Source of the DNA: UBA668 sp963720695 | Lineage (GTDB): Bacteria; Actinomycetota; Acidimicrobiia; Acidimicrobiales; Ilumatobacteraceae | Reading direction: 5' to 3' | NCBI GenBank assembly: GCA_963720695.1 | Contig: CAVRGG010000004.1 | Span: 806,001-870,000, forward strand | DNA: 64,000 bases | Shown: one piece after another, positions 1 through 8,527 of the stretch | How the letters are laid out: each line of letters begins with the position of its first letter | How positions within the stretch are numbered: position 1 is the stretch's first letter | Program-made: the position numbers and the translations under genes | The notes under the pieces: model-generated | Told to the model about the DNA's origin: nothing | The model's input: the letters and a program-made list of their open reading frames with translations, nothing else | Databases searched by the model: none

Positions 1-1
1 C

Positions 2-2365
2 GAGACCAAGGCGCTGTTCGAGGAACTCGACCCGAACGCCTGGAAGCTGACCGGCAACGATCCCCTCCGACTCCTCGCCACCATCACCGCGACCCGTTGG
101 GCCGAACTCGCCGCCGACGCCCACATCATCGACGCCACGGCGGCCGCGGCGGAACGACTCCGTGATGCGATCGAGTCGCCGCGCTGGTTCCAGGGCCGCA
201 CCGACTCCCCCCTCGGGCTGGTCGCCTACTTCTCCCCCGAGTTCGGCCTCTCCGAGACACTGCCCCAGTACTCGGGCGGTCTCGGTGTGCTCGCCGGCGA
301 TCACCTCAAGGCGGCCTCCGATCTCGGGCTGCCGCTCGTCGCGGTGGGCCTGCTGTATGCAGAGGGCTACTTCCGTCAGCGGCTGAACGCCGACGGGCTG
401 CAGGAGGAGCGGTATCCGCCGCTCGATCCGCACGGTCTCGCCCTCGAACCGACCGGCGTCCAGGTGGCGATCGACATGGCCGGCGACCATGTTCGGGTCA
501 ACGTGTGGAAGGTCAAGGTCGGCCGCATCGAGCTGTACCTGCTCGACACCAACGTCGAGGGCAACTCCGACGCGGCCGCAGGCATCACCGATCGGCTCTA
601 CGGGGGCGACAACGAGCACCGTCTGCGCCAGGAGATCGTCCTCGGCATCGGCGGCGTTCGTGCGCTGCGCGCGCTGGGCCTCGACCCGCAGGTCTTCCAC
701 ACGAACGAGGGCCACGCGGGCTTCCTCTCGCTGGAACGCATCCGCGAACTCGTCGAGACGGGGATCACCTTCTCCGAGGCCATCGAGGCGGTGCGAGCCG
801 GCGGCGTCTTCACCACCCACACCCCCGTACCCGCGGGAATCGACCGGTTCCCCCGCGAGCTGATGCGCACGTACTTCGCCGACTACGCCACGTCGCTCGG
901 CACCGACTTCGACGGCCTGATGGACGTCGGCCAACGCGACGCGGAGCCCGACGACAAGTTCAACATGGCGGTGATGGGGTTGCGGCTCGGCGGTCGCAGC
1001 AACGGCGTCGCTCAGCTGCACGGTGCCGTCAGCCGCGAGATGTTCGCCGAGCTGTGGCCCGACGTGCCGGTCGACGAAGTACCCATCGGCGCCATCACCA
1101 ACGGCGTGCACGCGCACACATGGGTCGGCGATCCGATCGCGGAACTGCTCTCCCACAGCGTCGGGCCGGTGTGGGACGGCGCCGACGTGTCGTCGTGGAC
1201 CGGCGTCGACAAGCTCGACCCCGAGGAGATCTGGACGGCACGGGCGAAGGGCCGGGCCGAGCTCGTCGCGTTCGTCCGCTCACGCCTGGGCGACGCGTTG
1301 CTCGACCCCAATTCGTTGACCATCGGGTTCGCTCGCCGGTTCGCCACCTACAAGCGCGCCACGCTCCTGCTGTCGCAGCCCGATCGCCTCCGGGCCATGT
1401 TGCTGTCGGCCGATCGCCCGGTGCAGTTCGTCTTCGCCGGCAAAGCCCACCCCCAGGATCAGCCGGGCAAGGACATGATCCGCGACATCGAGATCTTCGC
1501 CAGGCAGCTCGATGTCGGTCATCGATTCGTGTTCGTGCCGGACTACGACATGGCCATCGCCAGGATGATGTACCACGGGTGCGACGTCTGGCTCAACAAC
1601 CCGCGGCGCCCTCTCGAAGCGTGCGGCACGAGCGGGATGAAGGCGGCGCTGAACGGTGCGCTGAACTGCAGCATCCTCGACGGCTGGTGGGACGAGTGCT
1701 TCGACGGTACGAACGGCTGGGCGATCAACTCCGCCGACGACGACCCCGACCTCGCCCGACGCGACGCACGGGAGGCGACGAGCCTGTTCGGTCTCCTCGA
1801 GCGGGAACTGGTGCCGCTGTTCTACGAGCGCACCGCGGAAGGCATCCCGGTCGGCTGGATCGATCGGGTGAAGCACAACTGGCGCACGCTCGGCCCGTTC
1901 GTGACCGCGGCTCGCATGGTCCGCGACTACACCACCCAGTTGTACGAGCCGGCGGCAGCGAGCTCACGGCACGCCCTCGCCGACCAGGCCGCGGTCGCCC
2001 GCGACCTGGCTGGATGGAAGCGACGGGTCCGCGATGCGTGGCCGGTGGTCAAGGTCGTCGACATCGAAGCCGACACGACGCCGGCACACGAGGGCGACAC
2101 CCGCCACGTGCGAGCCCACGTGGAGATCGACGGCCTCGAGGCCGAATCGATCAAGGTCCAGGCGTTGCACGGCCCGATCGACTCCGAGGGCGAGTTCATC
2201 GGACCGCCGCAGATGGTCACCCTTGCCCGCACCGAGGCGGGCACCTGGGAGGCCGACTACTCGGTGGGGGAGGCCGGCCCGTATGGGATCACCGTGCGTG
2301 CCCTGCCGTCGCATCCCGACCTCATCTCCCCGGTGGAGATGGGCGCGATCGCCTGGGCGGTCTGA
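2..2365 (+). CDS. glgP: Alpha-glucan phosphorylase, 5' partial
   Basis: Glycogen/maltodextrin phosphorylase (GT35), which releases glucose-1-phosphate from alpha-1,4-glucans using PLP in the cytoplasm. The frame is open from base 2, so the N-terminus lies outside the window and 787 residues are visible. The motif LPQYSGGLGVLAGDHL marks the start of the phosphorylase fold in the long actinobacterial form that carries a DUF3417-like N-terminal region. The PLP lysine is in GTSGMKAALNG (codon 1640-1642). The last ~100 residues are a beta-rich tail typical of this subfamily. The gene ends 10 bases before the convergent acyltransferase gene. Family assignment is firm; the preferred glucan cannot be told from sequence. 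Confidence 0.95.
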   Translation, partial: ETKALFEELDPNAWKLTGNDPLRLLATITATRWAELAADAHIIDATAAAAERLRDAIESPRWFQGRTDSPLGLVAYFSPEFGLSETLPQYSGGLGVLAGDHLKAASDLGLPLVAVGLLYAEGYFRQRLNADGLQEERYPPLDPHGLALEPTGVQVAIDMAGDHVRVNVWKVKVGRIELYLLDTNVEGNSDAAAGITDRLYGGDNEHRLRQEIVLGIGGVRALRALGLDPQVFHTNEGHAGFLSLERIRELVETGITFSEAIEAVRAGGVFTTHTPVPAGIDRFPRELMRTYFADYATSLGTDFDGLMDVGQRDAEPDDKFNMAVMGLRLGGRSNGVAQLHGAVSREMFAELWPDVPVDEVPIGAITNGVHAHTWVGDPIAELLSHSVGPVWDGADVSSWTGVDKLDPEEIWTARAKGRAELVAFVRSRLGDALLDPNSLTIGFARRFATYKRATLLLSQPDRLRAMLLSADRPVQFVFAGKAHPQDQPGKDMIRDIEIFARQLDVGHRFVFVPDYDMAIARMMYHGCDVWLNNPRRPLEACGTSGMKAALNGALNCSILDGWWDECFDGTNGWAINSADDDPDLARRDAREATSLFGLLERELVPLFYERTAEGIPVGWIDRVKHNWRTLGPFVTAARMVRDYTTQLYEPAAASSRHALADQAAVARDLAGWKRRVRDAWPVVKVVDIEADTTPAHEGDTRHVRAHVEIDGLEAESIKVQALHGPIDSEGEFIGPPQMVTLARTEAGTWEADYSVGEAGPYGITVRALPSHPDLISPVEMGAIAWAV

Positions 2366-2375
2366 CCCTCCACCC

Positions 2376-4349
2376 TCACCGGTGCACGAGACGGAGCAGT
2401 TCGGCGCCGAGGAACTCGTCCATCACTCGCAGCGCCCCGGTCGGCGACATGTGCAGACCGTCCTCGCGGATGGTGTTGTCGGTGTCGTGGGCGGCGAACC
2501 AGTCGTCGACTCGAACCACCGTCGACACATCCGGATGATCGGCCGCGACGGCGAGGAGTGTGTCGTCGTAGACCGCCAGGCCGGACGGGTCCAGCTCGCC
2601 GGTCGTGCTGCCCAGCCAGTTGGCCGCCGGAAGCGGGGGCGCGAGCCACGCGATGTGTTCGACACCGGCAGCGACCAGCTCGTCGGAGATCGTGCGATAG
2701 TCGGCCAGCATGCGCGAGGCGTAGCGGGGATCGGTGGGTCGAAGCGGACCTTCCGTGTCCGACCAGAGGCGCTCGACGTTGTCGGGCACCGTCACCATCA
2801 CCACCACCAGGTCGGGCACCGTCGTCGCCAACAGCTGCGGGAGATCCTGATCCAGCACCTGATCACACCGCGCCCGGAACACCCCACCGCCGTCGCCGAA
2901 CATCACCGAACCGCGCACCAGGCCGCAGCCCGGCGCGGCCAGTGACGCCAGCTGCACCTCTGCCGGACGTGCCGCCGCCCAGTCCTGCATCCCTTCGCCC
3001 AAGGCCATCGCGGTCGAGTCCCCGAGGAGCAGTACCTGGATCGGTTCCGATGGCGCCGGCGCGGTGGTCGAGCTCGCGGCGATCGAACTCGTCGGCACTC
3101 GGCTCTCGGTCGACGTCGGTGCTGGACTCGAGCCGGACGTCGGCGGCACGGTCGTGGCGAAGGTCGCCGGGACGTCGGTGGAGCCGCTGAACACGCTGTC
3201 GGGCACCGGCACCACGATCACGACGAGCAGTGCCACCATCGCCATCGCGGAGGCCATCCCGGTCGCGACGACGCGGACCGGCGACGTGCGGTTGCGGATC
3301 GGCTGCTCCAGCAGGTGGAACGAGAGCTCGGCGATCACGAGGGTGATGACGACCCAGATCGCGAACAGACCCCAGCCGCCCACACCGATGCGCCGCTCGG
3401 TGACGATCGCGATGACGGGCCAGTGGAACAAGTAGACGCCGTAGCTGATCCGACCGAGATGCACGAGCGGCTGCGCGCTGAACGCCCGTTGGAGTGGGCT
3501 CTGCGCCTGGAGTCCGACGATCAGCGCCGCCGATGCGAGGGCGAACACCCCCAGCCACCCGTGGTACGCCGGGCCGCCGTCGGCGGGCCACGTGACGCCG
3601 GCGAACACGATCGCGACGAGGCCGGCCAGCCCGAGCCATGGGAGGACTCGCCCTCGCAGCTCCCGGCCGGACACCAGCGCCGCCAGCGCCGCCCCGACGA
3701 GGATCTCGCCCATCCTCGCCGGTGTCGCCCAATAGGCCGCGTTCGGTCCCCACACATGTGCCACCACCGGGGCGGCCGCCACGAACACGACGGCCAGGCC
3801 GACCAAGGACAGGGTCGGCGGCACCCGTCGACGTACGCGCAACAGTCCGAGACAGACGAGCGGCCAGATCCAGTAGAACTGCTCCTCGATCGAGAGCGAC
3901 CAGAAGTGGTCCACCGGACCCAACTGACCGGAACTGCGGGCGATGAGGTCCGCGTAGCTCGTGCCGTTGGAGAGTGCGTTCCAGTTCGCCACCTGCAGCA
4001 GGGAGGCCAGGATGTCACGGCGGACGTGCGGGAGCCCGTCGAAGGCCCCCACGGCCGCCGCCACTGCGATCCCGGTCAGGCAGAGCAGGCTCGCCGGCAT
4101 CAAGCGGCGTGCACGACGGGAGAAGAACCGACCGAGCGACACACGACCGGTCCCCTGGTGCTCGGTCAGCAGCAGACCCGTGATGAGGAAGCCCGACAGC
4201 GTGAAGAACACCGACACGCCGACGTAGCCACCGGTCATCCACGACACACCACCGTGGAACAGCAGCACCATGGCCACGGCCAACCCGCGGAGCCCGTCGA
4301 GAGCGGGCTGATGGGCGCGACGCGTGGAGGTGATGTCGCCGTCACCCAT
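2376..4349 (-). CDS. OafA/YrhL-type membrane acyltransferase with C-terminal SGNH domain
   Basis: Predicted cell-envelope O-acyltransferase of 657 residues. The first ~390 residues form an acyltransferase-3 membrane domain with about ten hydrophobic segments, opening with PALDGLRGLAV and a histidine in LLFHGG. A Ser/Thr/Pro-rich linker (~395-450) leads to an extracytoplasmic SGNH hydrolase-like domain with LLLGDSTAMALG and a C-terminal DGLHMSPTG that supplies Asp and His. This layout acylates and transfers groups onto surface polysaccharide or peptidoglycan; the acceptor is unknown. I chose the ATG at 4349, which lies 4 bases after the stop of the upstream enoyl-CoA hydratase gene. The longer reading to 4409 would run into that gene. 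Probably co-transcribed with it. Confidence 0.88.
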   Translation of the reverse strand: MGDGDITSTRRAHQPALDGLRGLAVAMVLLFHGGVSWMTGGYVGVSVFFTLSGFLITGLLLTEHQGTGRVSLGRFFSRRARRLMPASLLCLTGIAVAAAVGAFDGLPHVRRDILASLLQVANWNALSNGTSYADLIARSSGQLGPVDHFWSLSIEEQFYWIWPLVCLGLLRVRRRVPPTLSLVGLAVVFVAAAPVVAHVWGPNAAYWATPARMGEILVGAALAALVSGRELRGRVLPWLGLAGLVAIVFAGVTWPADGGPAYHGWLGVFALASAALIVGLQAQSPLQRAFSAQPLVHLGRISYGVYLFHWPVIAIVTERRIGVGGWGLFAIWVVITLVIAELSFHLLEQPIRNRTSPVRVVATGMASAMAMVALLVVIVVPVPDSVFSGSTDVPATFATTVPPTSGSSPAPTSTESRVPTSSIAASSTTAPAPSEPIQVLLLGDSTAMALGEGMQDWAAARPAEVQLASLAAPGCGLVRGSVMFGDGGGVFRARCDQVLDQDLPQLLATTVPDLVVVMVTVPDNVERLWSDTEGPLRPTDPRYASRMLADYRTISDELVAAGVEHIAWLAPPLPAANWLGSTTGELDPSGLAVYDDTLLAVAADHPDVSTVVRVDDWFAAHDTDNTIREDGLHMSPTGALRVMDEFLGAELLRLVHR

Positions 4350-4353
4350 CGCG

Positions 4354-5127
4354 TCAGTGTCCGGTGAACGCTGCGTGGCCGGGCCCGTTGGCGAGGAAGC
4401 TCTCGACACCGGCCCGGCTGTCGTCGGTGTGGAACACGAGCTCGAACAGACCGCGCTCGAGCCGCAGGCCGGCCGCCAGATCGGTGTCGATCCCCTCGTC
4501 GACGGCCCGCTTCACGAGCGCATGCGCGGCGAGGGCACCCGTGGCCACCGACGCGGCCAGCGCGAGCGCCCGAGCGTGGAGTTCTTCCGTGGCGACCACT
4601 TCGTCGGCCAGGCCGATGCGCAGCGCCTCCTCGGCCTTCACCTGGCGGCCGGTGATCATCAGTTCCTTCGCGCGGCTGACGCCCACCGTGCGGGTCAATC
4701 GCTGGGTCCCACCGCCACCCGGGATGATGCCGAGGAGGATCTCGGGCTGACCGAACACCGCTCGCTCGCCGGCGATGCGGTAGTCGCACGCGAGTGCGAG
4801 TTCGCACCCGCCGCCCAGCGCGTAGCCGGACACGGCGGCGATGACGAAGCGAGGGATCGCGGCAACGGCATCGAGTGCGCGGTGAAAGCCCTCGGTGATC
4901 GCGCGAGCTTCGCTCGGGCCACCGAACTCGCTGATGTCGGCGCCGGCAGCGAAGATGCGTTCGCCGCCGGTGATCACGACGGCGCCAGGCGGATCGGCGA
5001 TCATCTCGCCGGCGGCGGTACGCAGGTCCGCGAGCAGTGCCTGCGACAGTGCGTTCACCTTCGGATTGTTCAACGTGATCACCGCGACGCCGTCGTCACG
5101 CCGGTCCACCAGCACCAGTTCACCCAT
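4354..5127 (-). CDS. Enoyl-CoA hydratase/isomerase family protein
   Basis: Crotonase-fold protein of 257 residues, the usual length, acting on acyl-CoA substrates in the cytoplasm. Both catalytic glutamates of true hydratases are visible: one in GGGCELALACD and one in FGQPEILLGIIPGGGG. The oxyanion-hole segment FAAGADISEF is also present. This favours genuine 2-enoyl-CoA hydratase activity over an isomerase or dehalogenase. The chain length is unknown. The start has a TAGGGT hexamer six bases upstream, so the mRNA is probably leaderless. The acyltransferase follows after 4 bases, and MeaB lies upstream on the same strand. Confidence 0.93.
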   Translation of the reverse strand: MGELVLVDRRDDGVAVITLNNPKVNALSQALLADLRTAAGEMIADPPGAVVITGGERIFAAGADISEFGGPSEARAITEGFHRALDAVAAIPRFVIAAVSGYALGGGCELALACDYRIAGERAVFGQPEILLGIIPGGGGTQRLTRTVGVSRAKELMITGRQVKAEEALRIGLADEVVATEELHARALALAASVATGALAAHALVKRAVDEGIDTDLAAGLRLERGLFELVFHTDDSRAGVESFLANGPGHAAFTGH

Positions 5128-5133
5128 GCCAGA

Positions 5134-5139
5134 ACCCTA
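5134..5139 (-). promoter_or_regulatory. -10 hexamer, probable leaderless promoter of the enoyl-CoA hydratase gene
   Basis: TAGGGT on the minus strand, six bases before the ATG at 5127. The spacing places the transcription start at or next to the start codon. Confidence 0.5.
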
Positions 5140-5156
5140 TTCGACGCCGGTGCGGT

Positions 5157-6119
5157 TCAGGCCCCGACCGGGCCGAGCATCTCGTCGGCTGCCGACCACG
5201 GATCGAGTGCGCGATCGAGCACGCGCTCCTGCACCTCACTCCAGCGTTGCGGCGTGACGATCTCGCGGGCCCGCTGCTCGAGGCGACGGGCGACGATCTC
5301 GCGGAGCTCCTCGCGCAGGCGGAACGCTCGCCGCCGAGCGAGCTCCTGCGTGCCCGAGATGTGCGCACGGTGGCGCAGCACCGTGTCCCAGACCTCGACG
5401 ACGCCCTTGTTCTCCACGGCGACGACGGGCAGGATCGGCGGCCGCCACGCGTCGTCGGCCAGATCGCTCAGCTCCAGCATCTGTTCGAGATCGCGCTGGG
5501 TGTCCTCGACACCCTTGCGATCCGCCTTGTTGATCACGAAGATGTCGGCGATCTCCATCAGCCCGGCCTTGTTGGCCTGGACCGAGTCACCCCATCCGGG
5601 GTTGACCACGACCACGGTGGTGTCGGCCTTGCCGGCGATCTCGACCTCGACCTGGCCCACGCCGACGGTCTCGACGAGCGTCCACGGACGGCCCACCGCG
5701 TCGAGCAACCGCACCGCCTCCGGCGTCGCCAGCGACAGACCGCCGAGGTGACCGCGCGTGGCCATCGAGCGGATGAAGACGCCTGCATCGGTGGCGTGGT
5801 CCTGCATGCGGACCCGGTCGCCCAGGATGGCGCCGCCGGTGAACGGCGAGGAGGGGTCGATGGCCAGCACGGCGACCTCGTCGCCCAGCGACCGCAGGTG
5901 ACCGATGAGGGCCGAGGTGAGCGTGCTCTTGCCGGCGCCGGGTGCCCCGGTGAGGCCGACGGTGTACCCGCCGCCCGATCGCGGATACGAGCGCCGTCCG
6001 ATCTCACGAGCTTCGTCGCCGCCGCGCTCCACGAGCGACAGCAGACGTGCCAGCGCGGCTCGATCACCTTCACAGGCCATCTCGAAGAGGTCGGCGACGG
6101 GGAGCGATCGTCGGTTCAT
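5157..6119 (-). CDS. meaB: MeaB/ArgK-type G3E GTPase, methylmalonyl-CoA mutase chaperone
   Basis: GTPase of 320 residues that loads and protects adenosylcobalamin in methylmalonyl-CoA mutase. The Walker A loop is GAPGAGKST, preceded by YTVGLT. Further along are VLAIDPSSPFTGGAILGDR, VETVGVGQVEVE and the base-recognition NKAD, the order typical of MeaB. The ATG at 6119 overlaps the stop of the NifU-like gene as ATGA, which decides the start: the longer frame to 6227 would run inside that gene and is Arg-rich, out-of-frame sequence. No mutase gene is in the window, so the partner must be elsewhere. Confidence 0.92.
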   Translation of the reverse strand: MNRRSLPVADLFEMACEGDRAALARLLSLVERGGDEAREIGRRSYPRSGGGYTVGLTGAPGAGKSTLTSALIGHLRSLGDEVAVLAIDPSSPFTGGAILGDRVRMQDHATDAGVFIRSMATRGHLGGLSLATPEAVRLLDAVGRPWTLVETVGVGQVEVEIAGKADTTVVVVNPGWGDSVQANKAGLMEIADIFVINKADRKGVEDTQRDLEQMLELSDLADDAWRPPILPVVAVENKGVVEVWDTVLRHRAHISGTQELARRRAFRLREELREIVARRLEQRAREIVTPQRWSEVQERVLDRALDPWSAADEMLGPVGA

Positions 6120-6352
6120 ACGGCGTCGACGACGTTGACGACCTCGTTGACCCCGTCGATGCGGTCGCGCATGATCCGCTCGATCCCGGCCTTGAGGGTG
6201 ACGGTGCTGGTGGGACAGGTGCCGCATGCGCCGACCAGGGTGACGTAGATGATGCCCGTCGCTTCATCGACCTCGCGTAGCACGATGTCGCCACCGTCGG
6301 CCTGCAGGGCCGGGCGGATGACTTCGATCGTCTCTTCCACTAGGGCTCGCAT
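6116..6352 (-). CDS. NifU C-terminal-domain Fe-S scaffold protein
   Basis: Small protein of 78 residues consisting of a single NifU/Nfu C-terminal domain. The CGTCPTS motif supplies the two cysteines that hold a transient Fe-S cluster between two subunits. It carries no A-type or IscU domain, so it is a minimal Nfu carrier that would pass clusters to target enzymes in the cytoplasm. Its stop overlaps the meaB start (ATGA), so the two are translated together. No strong -10 hexamer is seen before this start. Confidence 0.88.
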   Translation of the reverse strand: MRALVEETIEVIRPALQADGGDIVLREVDEATGIIYVTLVGACGTCPTSTVTLKAGIERIMRDRIDGVNEVVNVVDAV

Positions 6353-6404
6353 GCGGCAACGACTTTCTCGATGGGGCGAACGACCATTGAACCAGGACCG
6401 ACCT

Positions 6405-6410
6405 TAGGAT
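6405..6410 (+). promoter_or_regulatory. -10 hexamer, probable leaderless promoter of the cupredoxin-like lipoprotein
   Basis: TAGGAT, eight bases before the ATG at 6419, in the 66-base gap between divergent genes. Confidence 0.5.
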
Positions 6411-6418
6411 TGCGACCC

Positions 6419-6907
6419 ATGCGTACAGTTCGTGCACTTGCACTGATCCCCGCGTCGATGCTGCTCATCGGTGCTTGCAGCAGCGACGGGGGCACGTCCG
6501 GTGCGCCGTCGCCGACCGAGATCGCGACCACGGTCGCCGTCGATCCCGGGTCGCCGTCCACCGCCGGGTCGTCCACCGTGCCGTCCGCCGGGTCGTCCAC
6601 CGTGCCGTCCAGCGCCGACGACGCGACTGCGGCAACGGCAGTCGAGGGACCGGTCCAGATCGACGTGATGGTCGGCATCGACAGCGGCCCACAACGTGTG
6701 GAGATGGTCACGCTCGGCTCCGACGTCACCCTGAACATCACCAACCCGAACGCCGACGACGAGTTCCACATCCACGTCATCGAACTCGAGCAGAGCGTGG
6801 CCGCGGGAGTGACCGCGACCTTCAATTTCGTGGCCGACGCGCCGGGGGCCTACGAAGTCGAGAGTCATGTCACGAATGACGTGCTGCTGGTCATCCAAGT
6901 AGTCTGA
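6419..6907 (+). CDS. Cupredoxin-like lipoprotein
   Basis: Exported lipoprotein of 162 residues. The signal peptide ends in a lipobox with Cys20 (LLIGAC). A low-complexity Ser/Thr/Pro/Gly linker with repeated SSTVPS units follows. The C-terminal ~90 residues look like a cupredoxin/EfeO-type beta-sandwich: they contain DDEFHIHVIEL and end in YEVESH..NDVLLVIQVV. The two close His (HIH) and a later His could bind copper, but the usual type-1 copper Cys is missing, so classic blue-copper electron transfer is doubtful. The stop overlaps the start of the next small gene by one base. The ATG at 6419 is preferred over 6371 because it begins a proper signal peptide. Confidence 0.8.
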   Translation: MRTVRALALIPASMLLIGACSSDGGTSGAPSPTEIATTVAVDPGSPSTAGSSTVPSAGSSTVPSSADDATAATAVEGPVQIDVMVGIDSGPQRVEMVTLGSDVTLNITNPNADDEFHIHVIELEQSVAAGVTATFNFVADAPGAYEVESHVTNDVLLVIQVV

Positions 6908-7053
6908 TGGGCATGTTGGCGCACCAGGGTGGTTGGGATGAGATCCTTCTCGTGCTCGGACCGATCCTGGTGATCGCCGGTCTGCTGATGCTGGCCAAGC
7001 GGCGGGTTGCCAAGGCGCAGCCGCCCGAGGCGCCGCAACCGCCCTCCGACTGA
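6907..7053 (+). CDS. 48-residue single-pass membrane protein
   Basis: A very small ORF whose ATG overlaps the lipoprotein stop as TGATG, so it should be translated by coupling. The protein has a short polar N-terminus (MGMLAHQGGWDE), one hydrophobic helix of about 20 residues, then a basic stretch (KRRVAK) and a Pro-rich tail, giving a predicted N-out/C-in topology. It ends 3 bases before the convergent murA stop. I know no named family. Its placement suggests it accompanies the cupredoxin-like lipoprotein at the membrane. Codon third positions are almost all G or C, which supports coding. Confidence 0.65.
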   Translation: MGMLAHQGGWDEILLVLGPILVIAGLLMLAKRRVAKAQPPEAPQPPSD

Positions 7054-7055
7054 GG

Positions 7056-8342
7056 TCAGGTCGCCGGCACCCGTTCGATGTCGGCGCCGAGTGCGGCGAG
7101 GCGGCCCACCAGGTCGTCGTAGCCGCGGTCCACGTGATGGACGCCGGCCACGGAGGTTTCCCCGTCGGCCGCCAAGCCCGCGACCACCAGTGCCGCTCCG
7201 GCACGGATGTCGGGAGCGCGAACGGGAGCACCGCTGAGCTGCGGTACCCCGCGCACCACGGCGTGGTGGCCGTCGGCACGGATGTCGGCACCGAGCCGTT
7301 GCAGTTCCTCGACGTATCGGAACCGACCCGGATAGAGGTTCTCGGTGACGATGCCGACGCCGTCGGCGACCGAGAGCATCGTGACGATGAGCGGCTTGTA
7401 GTCCGTCGCGATGCCCGGATACGGCAGTGTCGCGACGTCGATGCTGCGCAGTCGCCCGGCCGCCCACACCGCCAGGCTCGAGTCGGCGCCGGAGCCGATG
7501 GTGGTGATCGTCAAGCCCATGTCGTGGAAGCGACGCAGCAGCATGTCCATGTGGTCGGCGCGAGCGCCACGCAACACGACCTCTCCCCCGCTGACCGCGA
7601 CCGCGGCGAGATACGTGGCGGCCTGGATCCGATCGGGGACCACCGCATGGCGGACCGCGTGCAGCGTGCCCCGTTCGACACCGTGGATGACCAGGGTCGA
7701 CGTGCCGACGCCCTCGATCTGGGCACCCATCGCGACCAGGAAGTGGCACAGGTCGGTGATCTCGGGCTCTCTCGCTGCGTTGTCGATCACCGTCGTGCCC
7801 TTGGCATACACGGCGGCGGTGAGGATGTTCTCCGTGGCGCCGACGCTGGGGAACTCGAGCGTGACGTCGGCTCCGTGCAGTCGCTCGGCCGTCGCCTCCA
7901 CGACACCGTGCTGTAGTTCGAACGTGGCGCCCATCGCCTCGAGGCCCTTCAGGTGCATGTCGATGGGGCGACTGCCGAAGTCGTCGCCGCCGGGCAGCGA
8001 CAACGACACCCGGCCGAATCGGCCGAGCAACGGGCCGAGCACGTTGATGCTGGCACGGATGCGCTCGACCAGTTCGTACGGAGCGACCGGGCGGATGTCG
8101 CCGTCGTTGACCAGGCGCAGCTCCGACGAGGACAGCCGTTCGCTCCGGACGCCGATGGCCGCGAGCAGATCGGCCATGATCCCCACGTCGGCGATGTCGG
8201 GCACGTTCGTGAGCGTGAACTCGCCGTCGGCGAGCAGGGTCGCCGCCATCAGCTTCAGCACCGAGTTCTTGGCGCCGGGGATGGCGACCTCACCCTTGAG
8301 CGGACCGGATCGGCGAATGAGTATGCGCGCGTCGTCGTTCAT
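7056..8342 (-). CDS. murA: UDP-N-acetylglucosamine 1-carboxyvinyltransferase
   Basis: MurA, first committed step of peptidoglycan synthesis, transferring enolpyruvate from PEP to UDP-GlcNAc in the cytoplasm; 428 residues, normal length. GAKNSVLKLMAA near the N-terminus holds the conserved Lys/Asn. In the catalytic loop the usual PGGC is PGGDDFGSRP: Asp120 (codon 7983-7985) replaces the cysteine that fosfomycin alkylates. The same Cys-to-Asp change is known in Mycobacterium and confers intrinsic fosfomycin resistance. The ATG at 8342 is preferred to 8369. In Mycobacterium murA also lies downstream of the atp operon; here ~9 kb of other genes intervenes. Confidence 0.96.
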   Translation of the reverse strand: MNDDARILIRRSGPLKGEVAIPGAKNSVLKLMAATLLADGEFTLTNVPDIADVGIMADLLAAIGVRSERLSSSELRLVNDGDIRPVAPYELVERIRASINVLGPLLGRFGRVSLSLPGGDDFGSRPIDMHLKGLEAMGATFELQHGVVEATAERLHGADVTLEFPSVGATENILTAAVYAKGTTVIDNAAREPEITDLCHFLVAMGAQIEGVGTSTLVIHGVERGTLHAVRHAVVPDRIQAATYLAAVAVSGGEVVLRGARADHMDMLLRRFHDMGLTITTIGSGADSSLAVWAAGRLRSIDVATLPYPGIATDYKPLIVTMLSVADGVGIVTENLYPGRFRYVEELQRLGADIRADGHHAVVRGVPQLSGAPVRAPDIRAGAALVVAGLAADGETSVAGVHHVDRGYDDLVGRLAALGADIERVPAT

Positions 8343-8373
8343 GGCCCGCCAAGTATGCCGCTTCTCCACGACC

Positions 8374-8468
8374 CCGCACCCGCACCCGCACCCGCCCCCG
8401 CCCCGCGCCGCTCACCCGCATCCTCACCTCTCGGTTCACGTCATCCCTCATGGCTGGATTTCTGCCTC
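8374..8468. repeat. Dispersed repeat element, copy A (C-rich hexamers plus conserved ~45-bp block)
   Basis: A (CCGCAC)n-like C-rich tract (8374-8432) runs into a block beginning GTTCACGTCATCCC, then CATGGC, a 9-bp core TGGATTTCT, and GCCTCCGG. The same block follows another C-rich hexamer tract at 30643-30743, with the core in the opposite orientation. It lies between the divergent murA and MFS genes. Confidence 0.7.
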
Positions 8469-8514
8469 CGGACATGGCACGCCGGCCTGGCGGGAGGGGC
8501 GGAGGGCGGGCGGG

Positions 8515-8520
8515 TAGCCT
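8515..8520 (+). promoter_or_regulatory. -10 hexamer, probable leaderless promoter of the MFS gene
   Basis: TAGCCT, seven bases before the GTG at 8528; this spacing helps choose that start. Confidence 0.45.
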
Positions 8521-8527
8521 CCGTGCG

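Noticed and set aside
8374..8432. Hexamer tracts here and at 30643-30696 considered as a CRISPR array
   Set aside because: Units of six bases with no spacers and no cas genes; they are simple-sequence repeats.
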